Positions 12,291-22,968 of a DNA stretch of 64,000 nt are shown piece by piece. The notes beneath the pieces were generated by a model that worked only from the letters and a program-made list of their open reading frames with translations, did not search any database and was not told the origin of the DNA. Numbering within the stretch: the first letter of the stretch is position 1; every line of letters starts with the position of its first letter. The stretch is taken from assembly GCA_012295275.1 (NCBI GenBank), contig CM022668.1:14220522-14284521 (forward strand), read 5' to 3'. The position numbers and the translations under genes are program-made. Origin of the DNA: Chrysomallon squamiferum. Taxonomy: Eukaryota; Mollusca; Gastropoda; Neomphalida; Peltospiridae.

Positions 12291-14114
12291 GAAGAAGAAG
12301 AAGTTGAAGAATAAATAAATTAATTAATTAATTAATTAATAAACAACAAAAAAACAAACATTATAAATAACTTACTTTAAACCTAAAGGGTAGACATACA
12401 TATAAATACTATAGATGCACATGTATATACTGTACATAAAGACACATACAAATAGCCTACATTAAACATAACATGTATAGTTCGATTTAATAAACGATAA
12501 AACAAATATGTTACTTGTTGATCCAGATATCGGGAAAGTAGATATGAATGATCGATCGATCGTAACAAGCTGCATTTGGGGATATACGTTTTCCTCAGGA
12601 ACTAAGATTTTTTATAAACTCTTAAAAGCAACAGAGAGTACTCTGCTGTATTAGCAGTCAAGCGGCTACCACAAACTAATTAGCTGGTGAACAGTCCTAA
12701 CCGAATTCAATTTTGTGATTTTATTAACTTGGGGAAAAGACGAAATATGGCTTCGAGTGAGACGTTTGAAATTTATTTAAATTGTAATGAATAAACTAAT
12801 TAACAAAATTTAATTTTGCATGAAGAAAATACTTAAAGCTGATAAAAAGAGTATTAGTGAAGTTTGTGTTCTTCTTTCTTACTTTTGAAACATTTTTTTA
12901 TTTTTACAGAAAGCGGATAATGAAACATTTCACAACACTTAAATGACAAAATTGATCACTTAAATAATGTTTGTACTTGTTATAAATTAAACTTACTTCA
13001 TACACGATATAAATGGTTTTTCCACACACACTATAATTAGATATACTATCAGTAGAGAATGTATATACTTACACAGATATTCGAAAGATACGTAGTCAGA
13101 TGACAACGATGATAATAATAATAATTATATAATAGTAGCAACAACATTATAAAGATAGAAATAGTAATTAGATAATAATAATAATAATAACAACAACAAC
13201 AACGACAACTGTGACAAGGTAAAAATAGTGTATTTCGAATTCTTTCAGATTCTTCTGTTACTGACAATGAAATGCGGCTTGTTTTGATTGGAATTACTGG
13301 ATCAGGAAAAAGTGCGTCAGGAAATACCATCCTAGGAAAGAAACTTTTTCATTCTATTGCTAGAAGTAAATCCATTACTAAAACCTGCCAGGTAGAACAC
13401 AAAACTCGATTTGGTCGTGATCTTGTCATCATTGATACGCCAGGAGCATTCGACACAGAAAGTAAACAAGAAGAGAATAAGAACGAAATCATCAAATGTA
13501 TAACGATGAGTGCTCCAGGACCACATGCTTTCATCATGGTTATCAAGACTGGGAGGTTTACTCCAGAAGAACAAAATACAATTAAATACTTCGAGAAAGT
13601 GTTTGGAAAAGCATTGTTTGATTACCTGTTCTTGCTGTTCACCCGTGTAGAGGATATTGAAAAGGACGGGGAAACTCTGGAAGACTTTCTAGCTGACCCA
13701 TCAGAAGATCTAAACAAATTAATCAGTGCATGTGGACGGAGATATGTCGGATTCAACAACGACGAAAAAGATGAGAAAAAGAAAGAAAAGATGGTTCTTC
13801 AACTGATGGACATGATACAAGAAAACGTGGAAAAAAAGCATGGCGAATATTATACATCAGAATTATTGGAAATAGCTGATCAAGAAGTACAGAAGATGGC
13901 ACAGGAAATATTGAAAAAAGAAGAAGAAAAAATGCAAAAGGAGCAGATGTCCGAGCTAAATACAAAAATTGACAAGCTGGAAGAAGAATTTAGGAGAAAG
14001 GCACTAAATGAGGCGAGAGCAATCGCAGGAACAAACCCGACTGTTCTGGAACGTATTGCAGCTTTTCTTTTTCCTTTTTTAGGATTCGGAGTTTCTTTAT
14101 TCTTACATCGTTAA
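4765..14114 (+). CDS. GIMAP/AIG1-family GTPase (spliced; first exon chosen by phase)
   Basis: Proposed coding exons: a MAS first exon (4765-4774, or alternatively 5816-5825), 10248-10297, 10683-10797 and 13249-14114. Phases agree at every junction and give 346 residues. The last exon encodes the GTPase. Counting from its first Met at 13272, G1 is GITGSGKS (residues 7-14), G3 DTPG (55-58), the family box SAPGPHAFIMV (80-90), a TRVED G4-like motif (124-128) and RYVGFNN (157-163). Residues 205-245 are Lys/Glu-rich and likely coiled coil. The last 20 residues are hydrophobic, FLFPFLGFGVSLFL, suggesting a tail anchor. Exons 2-3 add a polar extension (SELKKRFEPQ, then Pro/Gln/Ser-rich) not usual in the family. 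GIMAPs bind GTP on membranes in immune and stress settings. Poly(A) signals lie at 14260 and 14270. The GTPase exon is certain; the choice of first exon is inference. Confidence 0.75.
4801..5640 (+). repeat. Module S-Q block
   Basis: S (about 4985-5140) is recognised by CGTCAGTGAAATTGATAGGAATC and a following GAGAGACGC. Q (about 5150-5640) is recognised by CTTTCCAAACTTGTACATTTG, ATCCACTCCGAAAGGTGAAA and GCTAATTACAGGTGCTCTGAT. These words recur in the same order at 6530-7440, 8660-9370, 11215-11540 and 19800-19920, and inverted at 1880-3190. No coding potential was seen. Confidence 0.65.
5641..6060 (+). promoter_or_regulatory. P cassette F with intact MAS exon, then R segment
   Basis: ATG GCT TCG G at 5816-5825 is followed by GTAAG, identical in coding sequence and donor to cassette E. 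The TATA position reads TTCTCTCATGCAACG, so the box is lost. An R segment follows (about 5920-6010, words GTGGACACGTTATCAAATG). This exon could still be used from an upstream start site, and it is the intact copy nearest to exon 2 of the GIMAP gene at 10248. Confidence 0.5.
6061..6530. repeat. Poly-T/TTTA tract and T segment
   Basis: A T-rich tract, including a long poly-T run at about 6137-6164, is followed by a segment (6215-6470) that is recognisable again at 21060-21260 (words CATTTCTGTGTAACTGAATTA). The minus-strand open frame here is low complexity. No gene seen. Confidence 0.55.
6531..7440 (+). repeat. Two Q blocks separated by (CT)n and an S segment
   Basis: Q at about 6530-6830 is followed by a (CT)n microsatellite at 6841-6905, an S segment at 6910-7030 and a second Q at 7120-7440. 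Both Q parts keep the paired words GAAACTCAGTAATTTCGCA or close variants. Confidence 0.6.
7441..8000. other. Non-coding; CA-rich tract
   Basis: No gene seen. 7866-7975 is a degenerate (CA)n-type tract that yields spurious Cys/Val-rich frames on the minus strand. Confidence 0.5.
8001..8660 (+). repeat. P cassette copy G with U and R segments
   Basis: P-type leader words at about 8020-8150 are followed by ATGTGGATTCAACAAGACG, a decayed MAS exon without a donor. U (8285-8440) and R (8440-8560) segments follow. Confidence 0.5.
8661..9430 (+). repeat. Module S-Q block and P fragment H
   Basis: S at 8665-8790 (words GCGCCAGTGAAATTAATTTA, GAGAGACGCTAAG), Q at 8880-9370, then the first part of a P cassette at 9390-9430, where it is interrupted by the Tc1 fragment. 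Confidence 0.6.
9432..9890 (-). mobile_element. Tc1-type transposase fragment, second copy
   Basis: The minus-strand frame 9855-9631 begins MARCKLSEATMWQITDIRN and carries the same N-terminal DNA-binding region as the copy at 1472. The frame breaks soon after the RAGKSRNTT hinge. Related sequence extends to about 9445, ending in the same CTTGTCTGATGTAAT word as the other copy. There is no catalytic DDE region. Confidence 0.75.
10248..10297 (+). CDS. GIMAP gene exon 2
   Basis: The acceptor GTTCTAG ends at 10247 and the donor GTGAGC starts at 10298. The 50 bases enter in phase 1 and read (G)AT GAT GAA CAG, encoding DDEQIPVSELKKRFEPQ when joined to the MAS exon. The next exon is entered in phase 0. 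Confidence 0.7.
10298..10682. repeat. Intron with (GATA)n microsatellite
   Basis: 10411-10470 is (GATA)n followed by GAAT repeats. Nothing else was recognised in this intron. Confidence 0.8.
10683..10797 (+). CDS. GIMAP gene exon 3
   Basis: The acceptor is TTTTTAAAAG (AG at 10681-10682); an alternative AG six bases later (10687-10688) would drop two codons. The donor is ATG|GTATGT at 10798. It encodes a Pro/Ser/Gln-rich linker including APPRTKPSKQVEASPEL and ends in phase 1, matching the AT that opens the GTPase exon. Confidence 0.65.
10798..11210. repeat. Intron start; degenerate GTA/ATA trinucleotide tract
   Basis: 10950-11140 is a degenerate trinucleotide tract that opens reading frames on both strands (Val/Ile-rich and Thr/Ser-rich). 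These are composition artefacts, not genes. Confidence 0.6.
11211..12330 (+). repeat. Module copy I inside the GIMAP intron (Q-P-R)
   Basis: Q at 11215-11540, P at 11540-11715, R at 11750-11960, then TTTA/TTTG-rich and (AAT)n tracts to 12330. The P exon reads ATG GCT CCG GACAAG (11692 on): the start codon is kept but the GT donor is lost. R and the following tracts match 60-640. Confidence 0.65.
12500..12830 (+). promoter_or_regulatory. P cassette J inside the last GIMAP intron, with ATG and donor
   Basis: ATG GCT TCG A at 12747-12756 is followed by GTGAGA. The TATA position reads CTTAAAAGCAAC, so the core promoter is weakened. It lies about 490 bases upstream of the GTPase exon and is in phase with it: A plus AT gives Asn, then SSVTDNEMRL. 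It could start a shorter GIMAP lacking the extension encoded by exons 2-3. Confidence 0.45.
12831..13248. repeat. Intron end; block duplicated at 19920-20090
   Basis: 13030-13190 is nearly identical to 19920-20090, including GATATACTATCAGTAGAG and the following AAT-rich stretch. A CAA-type trinucleotide tract precedes the acceptor TTCTTTCAG that ends at 13248. Confidence 0.75.
13249..14114 (+). CDS. GIMAP gene last exon: AIG1-type GTPase domain, coiled coil, hydrophobic tail
   Basis: One uninterrupted exon of 866 bases encodes the whole G domain and C terminus and ends at TAA 14112-14114. The P-loop, DTPG, the APGPHAF box and the G5-like FNN are all intact, so the protein should bind nucleotide. 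A single exon for the whole G domain is common in this family. Confidence 0.93.
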
Positions 14115-14590
14115 GATGTTGGAGGTAACAAATTAAAACAACAGAAAATAATGTAAGGAAATTTTGTTATTAAAAAAAACATAGAACTAACTACTGAACT
14201 GACTATTAACTTTGTCATAAATATTGTAAAGGATTCGGTTTTGTGTTTGTCTAAAACAAAATAAAAAGAAATAAACAATAATATATATTTTTATTAATCT
14301 TTTACATTTTAACATCAGTTTCTTAGATTTTTGTTCATTAGCACTGTAGGTATGTTGTTTTTTTTGCTATAGAACAAATGATATTAGAAGAAAATAATTT
14401 AAACAGTTTTGATAAACATTTTGTTTTAAGCTAAACTCAATGCATAGGAAGACTGTAATTACTATCAAGCTAATCGGTAACAACTTAACCAGCCATCTGA
14501 CAATGTCGCCATCAGTTAAATATACAACCACATAGAATCCAGCTCCCTCTGTTTCAAAGGTAATTCAGGTAAACAGAAAAGAATGTTCAT
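14115..14590 (+). other. 3' untranslated and flanking DNA of the GIMAP gene
   Basis: AATAAA signals at 14260-14265 and 14270-14275. 14130-14235 is recognisable, with many changes, at 23120-23215 after the pseudogene. Confidence 0.6.
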
Positions 14591-15230
14591 CTAGTAAATC
14601 TTTTATAGAAAATAACCAAGGAATTGATATAGAATTCATATTATGGTTTTATACGATAACAACATGTATAGTATAGCTGACAATTTATACTCTTTACAGT
14701 TAACAGTCTTTGCCCAAAATGTAATCATTCTTACTTATAGACAATGGATGTCTCTTTCTTCTTCGGCTTTTTTTTTCTTCTTTTGTTTTGTTTTCTTTCT
14801 TTCTTTCTTTCTTTTTTTCTTTTTTCTTTTTGATACCGTCATTAGCTAGTGTGATTTGTGATTAATGGCCTGCTGTTTAATATATATATTAAAGAATGCT
14901 TTTTTCCCCAGAACTACATCAGTAATTCATTGATAGAGAAATTAACGGCTTTGTTCATTACTAAGTTATGTAGAAATTAAAACTATTAATTCTCAATGTT
15001 CATTTTGAGGAGAAAATAATTACATAGCACTGCATATGTCTGCATTTGAACTAATCTGTTAGAGGAAATTATAAGACAGGGGAGATAATCTGAAAAAATG
15101 ATAATACATATACATAATAAATTAGGAGAACTGTTGTCGAAAAGGCAACGTAAATAATGATGATTTATTGTTAATTTTTTTATATAAATAAATATATATA
15201 TTTAATTAATACTCGTTCTTATCTTCTTTC

Positions 15231-15273
<43 letters not shown>

Positions 15274-16620
15274 TTAAATTCATTAAATTGTGAACAATAA
15301 AGTTAAATATGTCGATATATAAACATAAAGATAATTTGCAACAGAGACAAGAATTTAAAAAAAAAAATCAATTAATGAATTAACCAAATATTAATGAATG
15401 ATTATATAATACGGATATAAATATATTTGAAAGATAATTTTCAAGAAACCAGATGAATTATAAACCACTTTGAAACATGGCGTATTCTATATTATTTAAG
15501 AAATCTGAAACTCATTCGTCGAAACATGAAATGAGAAGGTTTAAATAGTAAAACGAGACTGAAACATCGCTCAAAGAAAACGAAAGAGACTAAACTAAGG
15601 AGCCGAGGATGACGACATTTTTCAGAAAACTGATTTTATTTCCGCAGTGTTAGATATTATTACAAGAAAAAGAAATCAAACTATTAATTGTACAGAAAAC
15701 TTATTTAAATAGAAATGGCACTTAACAAAAGGAGTAAATCTTAACCATTTATTTTATTTAGGTGTAAAATATTTTAGCTACAGTCTAATGGCCGCGAATA
15801 ACTTCATGAGTCTGAAGACGTTTTATTAATGTCATTAAATGAAAGACTGGATTCACTACTTACAGATGGTTTACTTATTTTCACAATGGTAAAAACCCAA
15901 TACACATCTGGATCAAGTATTTTGGACAAATGACTTTCAATCTGTATGGACAAATATCTATAAGGTACAAATGGTAAGAAAATAATAATTAAAAAAATGG
16001 TTGTAACATCACGAAATAATTATAAACATCAAGACGGTAAACTTTATATTGTTTTATTTTAATTCTTGCTAAACATCATTTAGGTTCCTTTTTCTTTACG
16101 AAACCGTAGTAAGATAAAAATAATGATAAATTATCAGTTATCTATGTATCCAAAGCATTGCAATTTAACTTTGAATTATATATATATATATTTTTTAATT
16201 TAGTTTTGTTATTATATTTTTATTATTATTAGTTTGGTTAGTATAGTTATTAATATTTATTTTTTTCATATTTTGGCATGATTCATTTTTGTCTTTATGA
16301 TAAATAATGAAATGAAAGAATAAAAAAACATCATTATTTTTCTCCTTATCTCTTTCACTTTTCACTGCTTCTTTGTGGTAAATGTTAAAAAAAAAAAATT
16401 CATAGATAAGATCATACTGCACATGTTTTAAGTAAATTTAAATAACAATGAATCAGTACCAAGAACAAAAGAAAAACAAGAGTGAGTATTAATTAAATAT
16501 ATCCATTTATTAGCATCAAATCAATAAAAACAAATAATAATAATAATAATTTATGAAAAAAGTAAAAGAAATTTAAAAATTACAATATTTAAGTAATCAC
16601 AATAATTATCATCATCCAGG
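14591..16620. repeat. Copy 1 of recent segmental duplication, non-coding part
   Basis: Nearly identical to 24000-26280 apart from indels, so this DNA was duplicated recently. It contains a T-rich tract (14765-14830) and an (ATT)n tract (15234-15274). No gene seen. 16506-16511 is the inverted AATAAA matching the poly(A) signal of the intact gene copy. Confidence 0.8.
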
Positions 16621-16658
16621 TTTAGGACTGCTTCTTCTTCTACAAAGTTTGTTTATTC

Positions 16659-19600
16659 TCAGATTTTCAGTTTCCTTTTCAGTAAAGCAGCTAAACGTTG
16701 TCTAATTGATGTTAGGCTAAATGTATCTGATTCTTCTGCCTCTTCTTCTGCATCTTCTTCTTGTATACTTGACGAACTGTCAGATTCACTGTAGTCTTCA
16801 CCATCATTATTTGTCAAAGCCTCTGACGTTTGTTGCATGCTTTCTGTTTTGTCTTCTACTGATGACATGCTTTGTATTTCATTTTCCATTGGTGGTGTAC
16901 TTATTTCATTTTCCATTGGTGGTGTACTTATTTCATTTTCCATTGGTGGTGTGCTTATTTCATTTTCTACTAGTGGTGTACTTATTTCATTTTCCATTGG
17001 TGGTGTGCTTATTTCATTTTCTTCTAGTGCTGTACTTATTTCATTTTCTTCTAGAGATGTACTAATTTCGTTTTCTATTAGTGGTGTACTAATTTCATTT
17101 TCTACTACTGGTATGCTTTTTTCAATTTCATCTTCTGCAGGGGTATACTTTCATCTTCTGCAGTTGCAAATATTCTCTTTCTTAATAGCTTTGATAAACG
17201 TACTCTAAGTTCAGTTATGCTAGTTGTATCCTCTTCCCAGTTCCCAACATTTTCAGTTCGTGCTTCGATTTCATTTTCTACAGATGGCATACTTTCAATT
17301 TCATTTTCTACAGGTGGCATACTTTCAATTTCATTTTCTACAGGTGCCATACTTTCAATTTCATTTTCTACAGGTGCCATACTTTCAATTTCATTTTCTA
17401 CAGGTGGCATACTTTCAATTTCATTTTCTACAGGTGGCATACTTTCAATTTCATCTTCAGGTGACACACTTTCATCTTCTGCAGTTGCAAATATTCTGCT
17501 TCTTAATAGCTTTGATAAACGTACTCTAAGTTCAGTTATGTTAGTTTTATCCTCTTCCGAGTTTTCGACATTTTCAGTTCGTACTTCGATAGTTTGAACA
17601 ATCGTTTGTGTGACAACTTCTGCCTGCGTTTCATTTTCTGTTGCATTGTCCAGTTTTTCAAGTTCTTTCTCCAGGTATTTATTTAAATATTGTGTAACCG
17701 CAGTTACATTGGTTTCGTTTTGTTTATTCCCATCAATGCTCGACAAACTAGGTTTCTGGATTATCGTTATTTTAGGATATCTGTGTTTGTGGTGGCTGAA
17801 CTTCGCCTGAATTCCTGGCACGGCAATAATTTCTGATCCATTTTCTATGTGAACTTGTGCTTCTCGTCCAGACTCTTCTTGTTTTTCAAGGAGAAGTGAG
17901 AAAAGTACATTGAGTAATATTTCGTACTCGTGAGCAGTCTTCACTGTCTGCTGTTCCACTGTTTCTGGTGGCATTTTTTTCTGCAGTATTTTAGCCAGAC
18001 GTTCTCTCGTTAATGTTTTTTCTGATTTCACAGTTTGGTTATTCATGCCACCTTTATGGTTCTCTCTGTCCTCCGATATTTTCAGTCTCGATTCTAAAAT
18101 CGTAGCCAGACGTTCACGTAATTCTCTCGTTTTTGATTTCTTCACCTGTTCTTGTTTTATTGGGTATTCGTTAGTTGTTATATTCGTTAACGGCACATTC
18201 TGGCCGTATATTCTTGAATGAAGTGATTTCATTTTCCTCAGCAAATCTTTCTTTATTTGTTTCTGCTTTTGTCGTTTTCTCATGGATTTCAGTTTGTTTT
18301 TCAGGACTTTAGCTATATATACTCTTTCAGCAAATTTCTTATGCTTTTTAACTCCTGTGGATTTTTGAGGCAATGTCAAGGTTTGAACTATTTTAATTTG
18401 TGTTTGTTCTTGTGTTTTATTTTCTTTCTCTTTCTTTTTTAACTTGCGAAGGTGGTAATTTCTCATCTTGAGATGGTGTTTCCTTCTCATTTCGGCCCTT
18501 TTCAGTTTTTTCTCAGCAGCATGGCTAATCTTTTTCTCATTTTCCTCTTTCTGTGATTTTTAATTATTTCTGTATGGGCAAAACTGTCCATTGGAGAAAT
18601 CTTTTCTTTTTTTCTCTTGTGTTTTCTCTTAACATGACTGTGCTTTTTAGCGTCCGATACCAATTTCATTTGTTTAAGAATCTTTCTTAATATAGGGTCC
18701 CCTCATTCGTCCTCAATTTTTTTCCGTTCCTTTTTTCTATTTGGACTCAGTTTACTTTCCAAATATAATGCCAAATGTTTTCTGTAGTCACATAATTTCT
18801 TTTTAGAACTGTTATCGCTTGGTTTGTTTGAATTAGGTAATGTAACAAGAGTGGTAATCGTGATTTCATTAGATTCTGGATCCTTTTTTTCTGTTGGATT
18901 GTTGGGTTTTTTCCAATTTTTCAGGTGTTTAATGTTTGATGGCTCAATGAATCTGAAATGAGTTAGTGCTTCATCTACATCGTTGATTTCCTTCACTTTG
19001 TCCACTGTCAGCTCAGTATCAAGTGTGTGACTGACATTTGTCGAGTTTTGATCATTGCTGTTCTCCACGGTTTGAACCGAACCGTCGTCTTCTTCTCTAC
19101 TGATGTCTTTATAACTGCCGACTTCAGTCTTTGTTTTCTTCTTAGTAACACCCTTGAAGGCCTTACTGACTGTCTGATTCCTATTTATGTGATTACTACT
19201 TTTTATTACAAGTGAGTTTTTCCCTTTCTGCTGTTTCGATGTCTTTGAGATATCAGACGTTTTTGTGTTCGCCGTACTACTGTGCATCGTGTCCTCGTGA
19301 TCAGCTTCTTGATTTGGTCATTGCTGTTGGTCGCATTCATGCTGAGGCCCGAGTCTTCACCGTGTGATGTGGGAAGAGTTGTGTCGATGCCTTCGTTTAC
19401 GGTTTTAGTGCTGTTGTCGATTTTCTCTCTCGTTATCCCATCAGCGTTTGTAATGAGGTTCATAATATTACTGACAACATTTTGACTTCTGTTTACTGCT
19501 TGATCAGATGTATCAGATTCATCTTCGTAATCCATTCCATAATTATAATCGTCAGGATCTTCATCAAAGTGATTGTATCTGATAGTAAAATTTGCACGTG

Positions 19601-19703
19601 TGTTTCCTTGCTGTGTGGATTCTTCCACTGACCGAATGTTCCGTCTCAGTTTTGTTGGAGATGTGTCTTTGTCATCTGAGGTCACCTTGTCTGTTTGCTG
19701 TCA
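16659..19703 (-). pseudogene. Broken copy of the K/E-rich amphipathic-repeat protein gene
   Basis: Almost identical to the intact gene at 26307-29771 but disabled. There is a one-base loss near 17140 (four G instead of five), a one-base loss near 18506 in a poly-T run, an in-frame stop at 18703-18705 and a one-base loss near 19316. Homology stops near 19703, so the first 150 or so codons are missing. Open pieces remain at 16659-16997, 17105-18490, 18703-19287 and 19206-19685. It carries one extra 27-base repeat unit around 17045-17100 compared with the intact copy. The very high similarity shows the duplication is recent. Some of the frame breaks could in principle be assembly errors, but the lost 5' end could not. 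Confidence 0.88.
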
Positions 19704-20061
19704 TATCACAGCCTTTATTTTAGATCATTAACTTCAATCTTTTGGCAGTATAATATCACATTGTCCTTTTATTTTTATAGTTACTTTTATTCTGAACTAG
19801 AAGCATTAATTCTGTTCTCAACCTGTGATCCAATCTGAAAGATGAAAAGCTCAGTAATTTGGCATTAATGAATGTAGAATCGCCTTTGCAATATTGTCGA
19901 TCAGTCTGTTCAAAAATCTGATATAATTAGATATACTATCAGTAGAGAATGTATATACTTACACAGATATTCGAAAGATACGTAGACAGATGACAACGAT
20001 GATAATAATAATAATTATATAATAGTAGCAGCAACATTATACAGATAGAAATAGTAATTAG

Positions 20062-20100
<39 letters not shown>

Positions 20101-20240
20101 TGCGACAATAGAAAGTCCTTTATTTTTAATTACCCGGGCTTCCATTTGGTAGTCATAACGAAGATCTTGTTTCAAGACTGGGTAGATTTTTCACACGAAT
20201 CTAGCGAGGGTTTATATAAGAGGGATTGGATAGATAATAT
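19704..20240. repeat. Duplication boundary; Q fragment and copy of the GIMAP intron end
   Basis: The K/E-rich homology ends near 19703. 19800-19920 is a Q fragment (words CTGAAAGATGAAAAGCTCAG). 19920-20090 copies 13030-13190 and is followed by a longer (AAT)n. No gene seen. Confidence 0.65.
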
Positions 20241-20342
<102 letters not shown>

Positions 20343-20389
20343 CAAATGAATTCAAAGTACAAAGCTCGTTATTATTAGATGCGACTTGT

Positions 20390-20790
20390 AGGTACCTAAC
20401 AAAGATTATAACTGATGTAGGACAGTGAGTGGATCGTAACTGGCTGTTATCGGAGAAACACGTTTTGCTCGGGAACAGACCTGTTTTATCAATACTTATG
20501 TAAAACTACAACGAATATTGTGCTGTAGTTGTCGCCAAGCGGCTACCACAGACTAAATCTTTAGTAAACAGTCCTAACTGAATTCAATTCTGCGATTTTA
20601 GTAACTTGGGAAAAAGACAAAATTTGGCATCGTGTAAGATATTTTAAACTTATTTTTTAATTAATTAATAAAACTAATTGTGTAGGCTATATTCATAGAA
20701 TAATGTATTAGATTAACAGATGTTCACAGGTGACACATTCTCAAATGTCACTGCATTAATAAAGAACTAAACAAAATGTTTACTTCACTT
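20390..20790 (+). repeat. P cassette copy K with R segment
   Basis: Complete P leader but with the start codon changed (TTGGCATCGTGTAAG near 20626) and the TATA box altered (ACTTATGTAAAAC). R follows at 20695-20790. It sits about 1.6 kb upstream of the GIMAP pseudogene exon, as a decayed promoter would. Confidence 0.6.
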
Positions 20791-22258
20791 TTACTCACTG
20801 TATCGTCAGTCACGTCTTTTGTGACATTCAAACATAAACACGAGTTTGTTCTTGTCATTTTCAGCAGATTGGCTTCATGATTGTTTTATTTATTTTATTT
20901 TATTTTATTTTATTTTATTTTATCTTATTTTATCTGATTTATTTTATTTATTTATTTATTTATTATATTTTCATTTTCATTTACTCCCCTTGTCGATATA
21001 TTTAACAGCTTGATATAATAATGATAAGAAATAAATTTGTTCAAATAAAAATCATATAGTAGTGTGCAATTATTTTATTGTTGAAAATAAATATTCAGAA
21101 TTACACTCGTTTTAATTTATACGTTAAAAAATACTAACCTAATTTAAAAAAAGGGAGCATTCCTTTCGTTGTAACTGAATTATTGATTTTTCAAACAAAT
21201 AGCTTTCATTTCTGTATAACGAAAATACTGATTGATTTTTGAATATTTCTATATCTTTAACTATGATATCTTTGATTTATACGCAGTGTTGTGTGTATTT
21301 ATGTTCGATTTATACGCAGTGTATGAATGTATGTTCGAATGTTATTGTTTGTGTCTGTGTGGTTAAAGAAATATAATTATCGATCAAAGGTTCATATAAC
21401 ATAAAACGTGTGGTCCGTGTTATCATAAAACATCAAATAGAAATTAACAGACTAATTAGATTACGTACAAAACAACTGAGTCGACCCGAGAAGTAAAAAC
21501 TAATAGTTAGTAAAGCAGGTAAACGGTGTTGAAACTGTTGGGATAGTAAATTGCTATTTTCGCAGAAATACGTTTTCGTCAGGAATAAATACGTTTTCCC
21601 TTAGCAATAAATATATGTTTCTTCAGGATGAAAGACATATAGTATTGCTAAGGCTGCCTAGGTTCAAGCCTAAGGGCCCCTAAAAGCAAGGAGCCATGCA
21701 ATCATTTTTCTTTCTTCTTCTTTCAGTGTTAAATGATAATACTATGCACACTTGAAAAGACTCATGCGCTTCACTGAAATTAATTTATAGGAAACCTCTT
21801 AGAGACGCTAAGGGTGTGGGTTTTTTATATAAAATTTATCAAAATTCTTTATTAATTTTTTTTATTGCATTGGAATGTTTAGCAGTTTAATAGAGCAATA
21901 TTAATAAGTTTGTTCAAATAAAATTGAAGCAGATTCACGGTATTTAAATTACTAAACTGGTAATAGCAGTGAGTGTGATGTGTACTTGTAGTAGTAAGAG
22001 TGGTTTGAGAGGCAGTAACAGTAATAGTAGTTGTGATAATGATGATAATAATGATTATTTAACTTTATCAACAACAACAAAATGAAAATAATACTTTATA
22101 CCGATACACAGACTGACAGATTTATGCATCACTAGTCAAACCATAACGATGATAATAATAAAGATTTATAATATTAACAATAATAGCAACAGTGGGAAGA
22201 TAAAAATAATATCTTCGATTCTACATTGTAACACTGAGTTTATTTGAAATTTTTTCAG
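20791..22258. other. Non-coding flank of the GIMAP pseudogene
   Basis: TTTTA-rich tract at 20885-20965, T segment at 21060-21260, P fragment words near 21560-21630, S segment at 21715-21810, then ATG/AAT-rich DNA to the acceptor. No trace of exons 2 or 3 of the intact GIMAP gene was found here. Confidence 0.5.
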
Positions 22259-22968
22259 ATTCCGTTACTCACAATGAACTGCGGCTTGTTTTGATTGGAA
22301 TTACTGGCTCAGGAAAAAGTGCGTCAGCAAACACCATCCTAGGAGAGAAGTGTTTTGATTCTAAAGCTAGTGCTTCTCCAGTACTACAACCAGCAAGACA
22401 GAACGCAAAACTCGATTTGGTCAGGATATCGTCATCGTTAATACGCCAGGACCATTTGACACTGAACGTTTACAAGGAGAGATTACGAGAGAAATCATCC
22501 AGTGTATAACGATGTGTGCTCCAGGACCACATGCTTTCATCATGGTTCTGCAGGCAAAGAGGTTTACTCCAGAAGAACAAAATGCAATTAAATACTTCGA
22601 GGACATATTTGGAGATAAAATATATGATTACATGTTCCTCCTGTTCACCCGAATTGACGATCTTGAAGAGGACGAAACAGATCTTGAAGAATTTCTAAGT
22701 GAGGCACCAGAAAACCTGAAAGAATTTAATCGACAAATGTGGACGAAGATATGTTGGATTTAACAATCGGGAAAAAGACAAGAAAAAGAAAGAAGAAATG
22801 GCTAAGCAACTGATCGACATGATTAAAGTCAATGTTGACAGAAATGGTGGTACATGTTACACATCAGCCTTTATGGAAGCTGCACAGAAAGAAGTAAAGA
22901 AACGTGAAAAAGAAATTCAAGAAAATGGAAAGAAAAAAAAGCTAAAAAATTATAGTCCAAATATTTAG
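22259..22968 (+). pseudogene. GIMAP/AIG1 GTPase pseudogene
   Basis: Starts after an intact acceptor TTTTTTCAG. It keeps GITGSGKS, then loses one base near 22383, shifting the frame. The DTPG equivalent (NTPG) and the APGPHAFIMV box continue in the second frame. One extra base near 22727 restores the original frame, which then runs through RRYVGFNN to TAG at 22966-22968. Met 13272 of the intact copy corresponds to a CTG. The C-terminal hydrophobic tail of the intact gene is not recognisable, nor are exons 2-3. Unless the two compensating indels are assembly errors, the product would not be a working GTPase. Confidence 0.85.

Noticed and set aside
16659-19703. Treating the open pieces as four separate small genes
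   Set aside because: They align end to end with a single frame of the intact copy and are separated by one-base losses and a stop codon.
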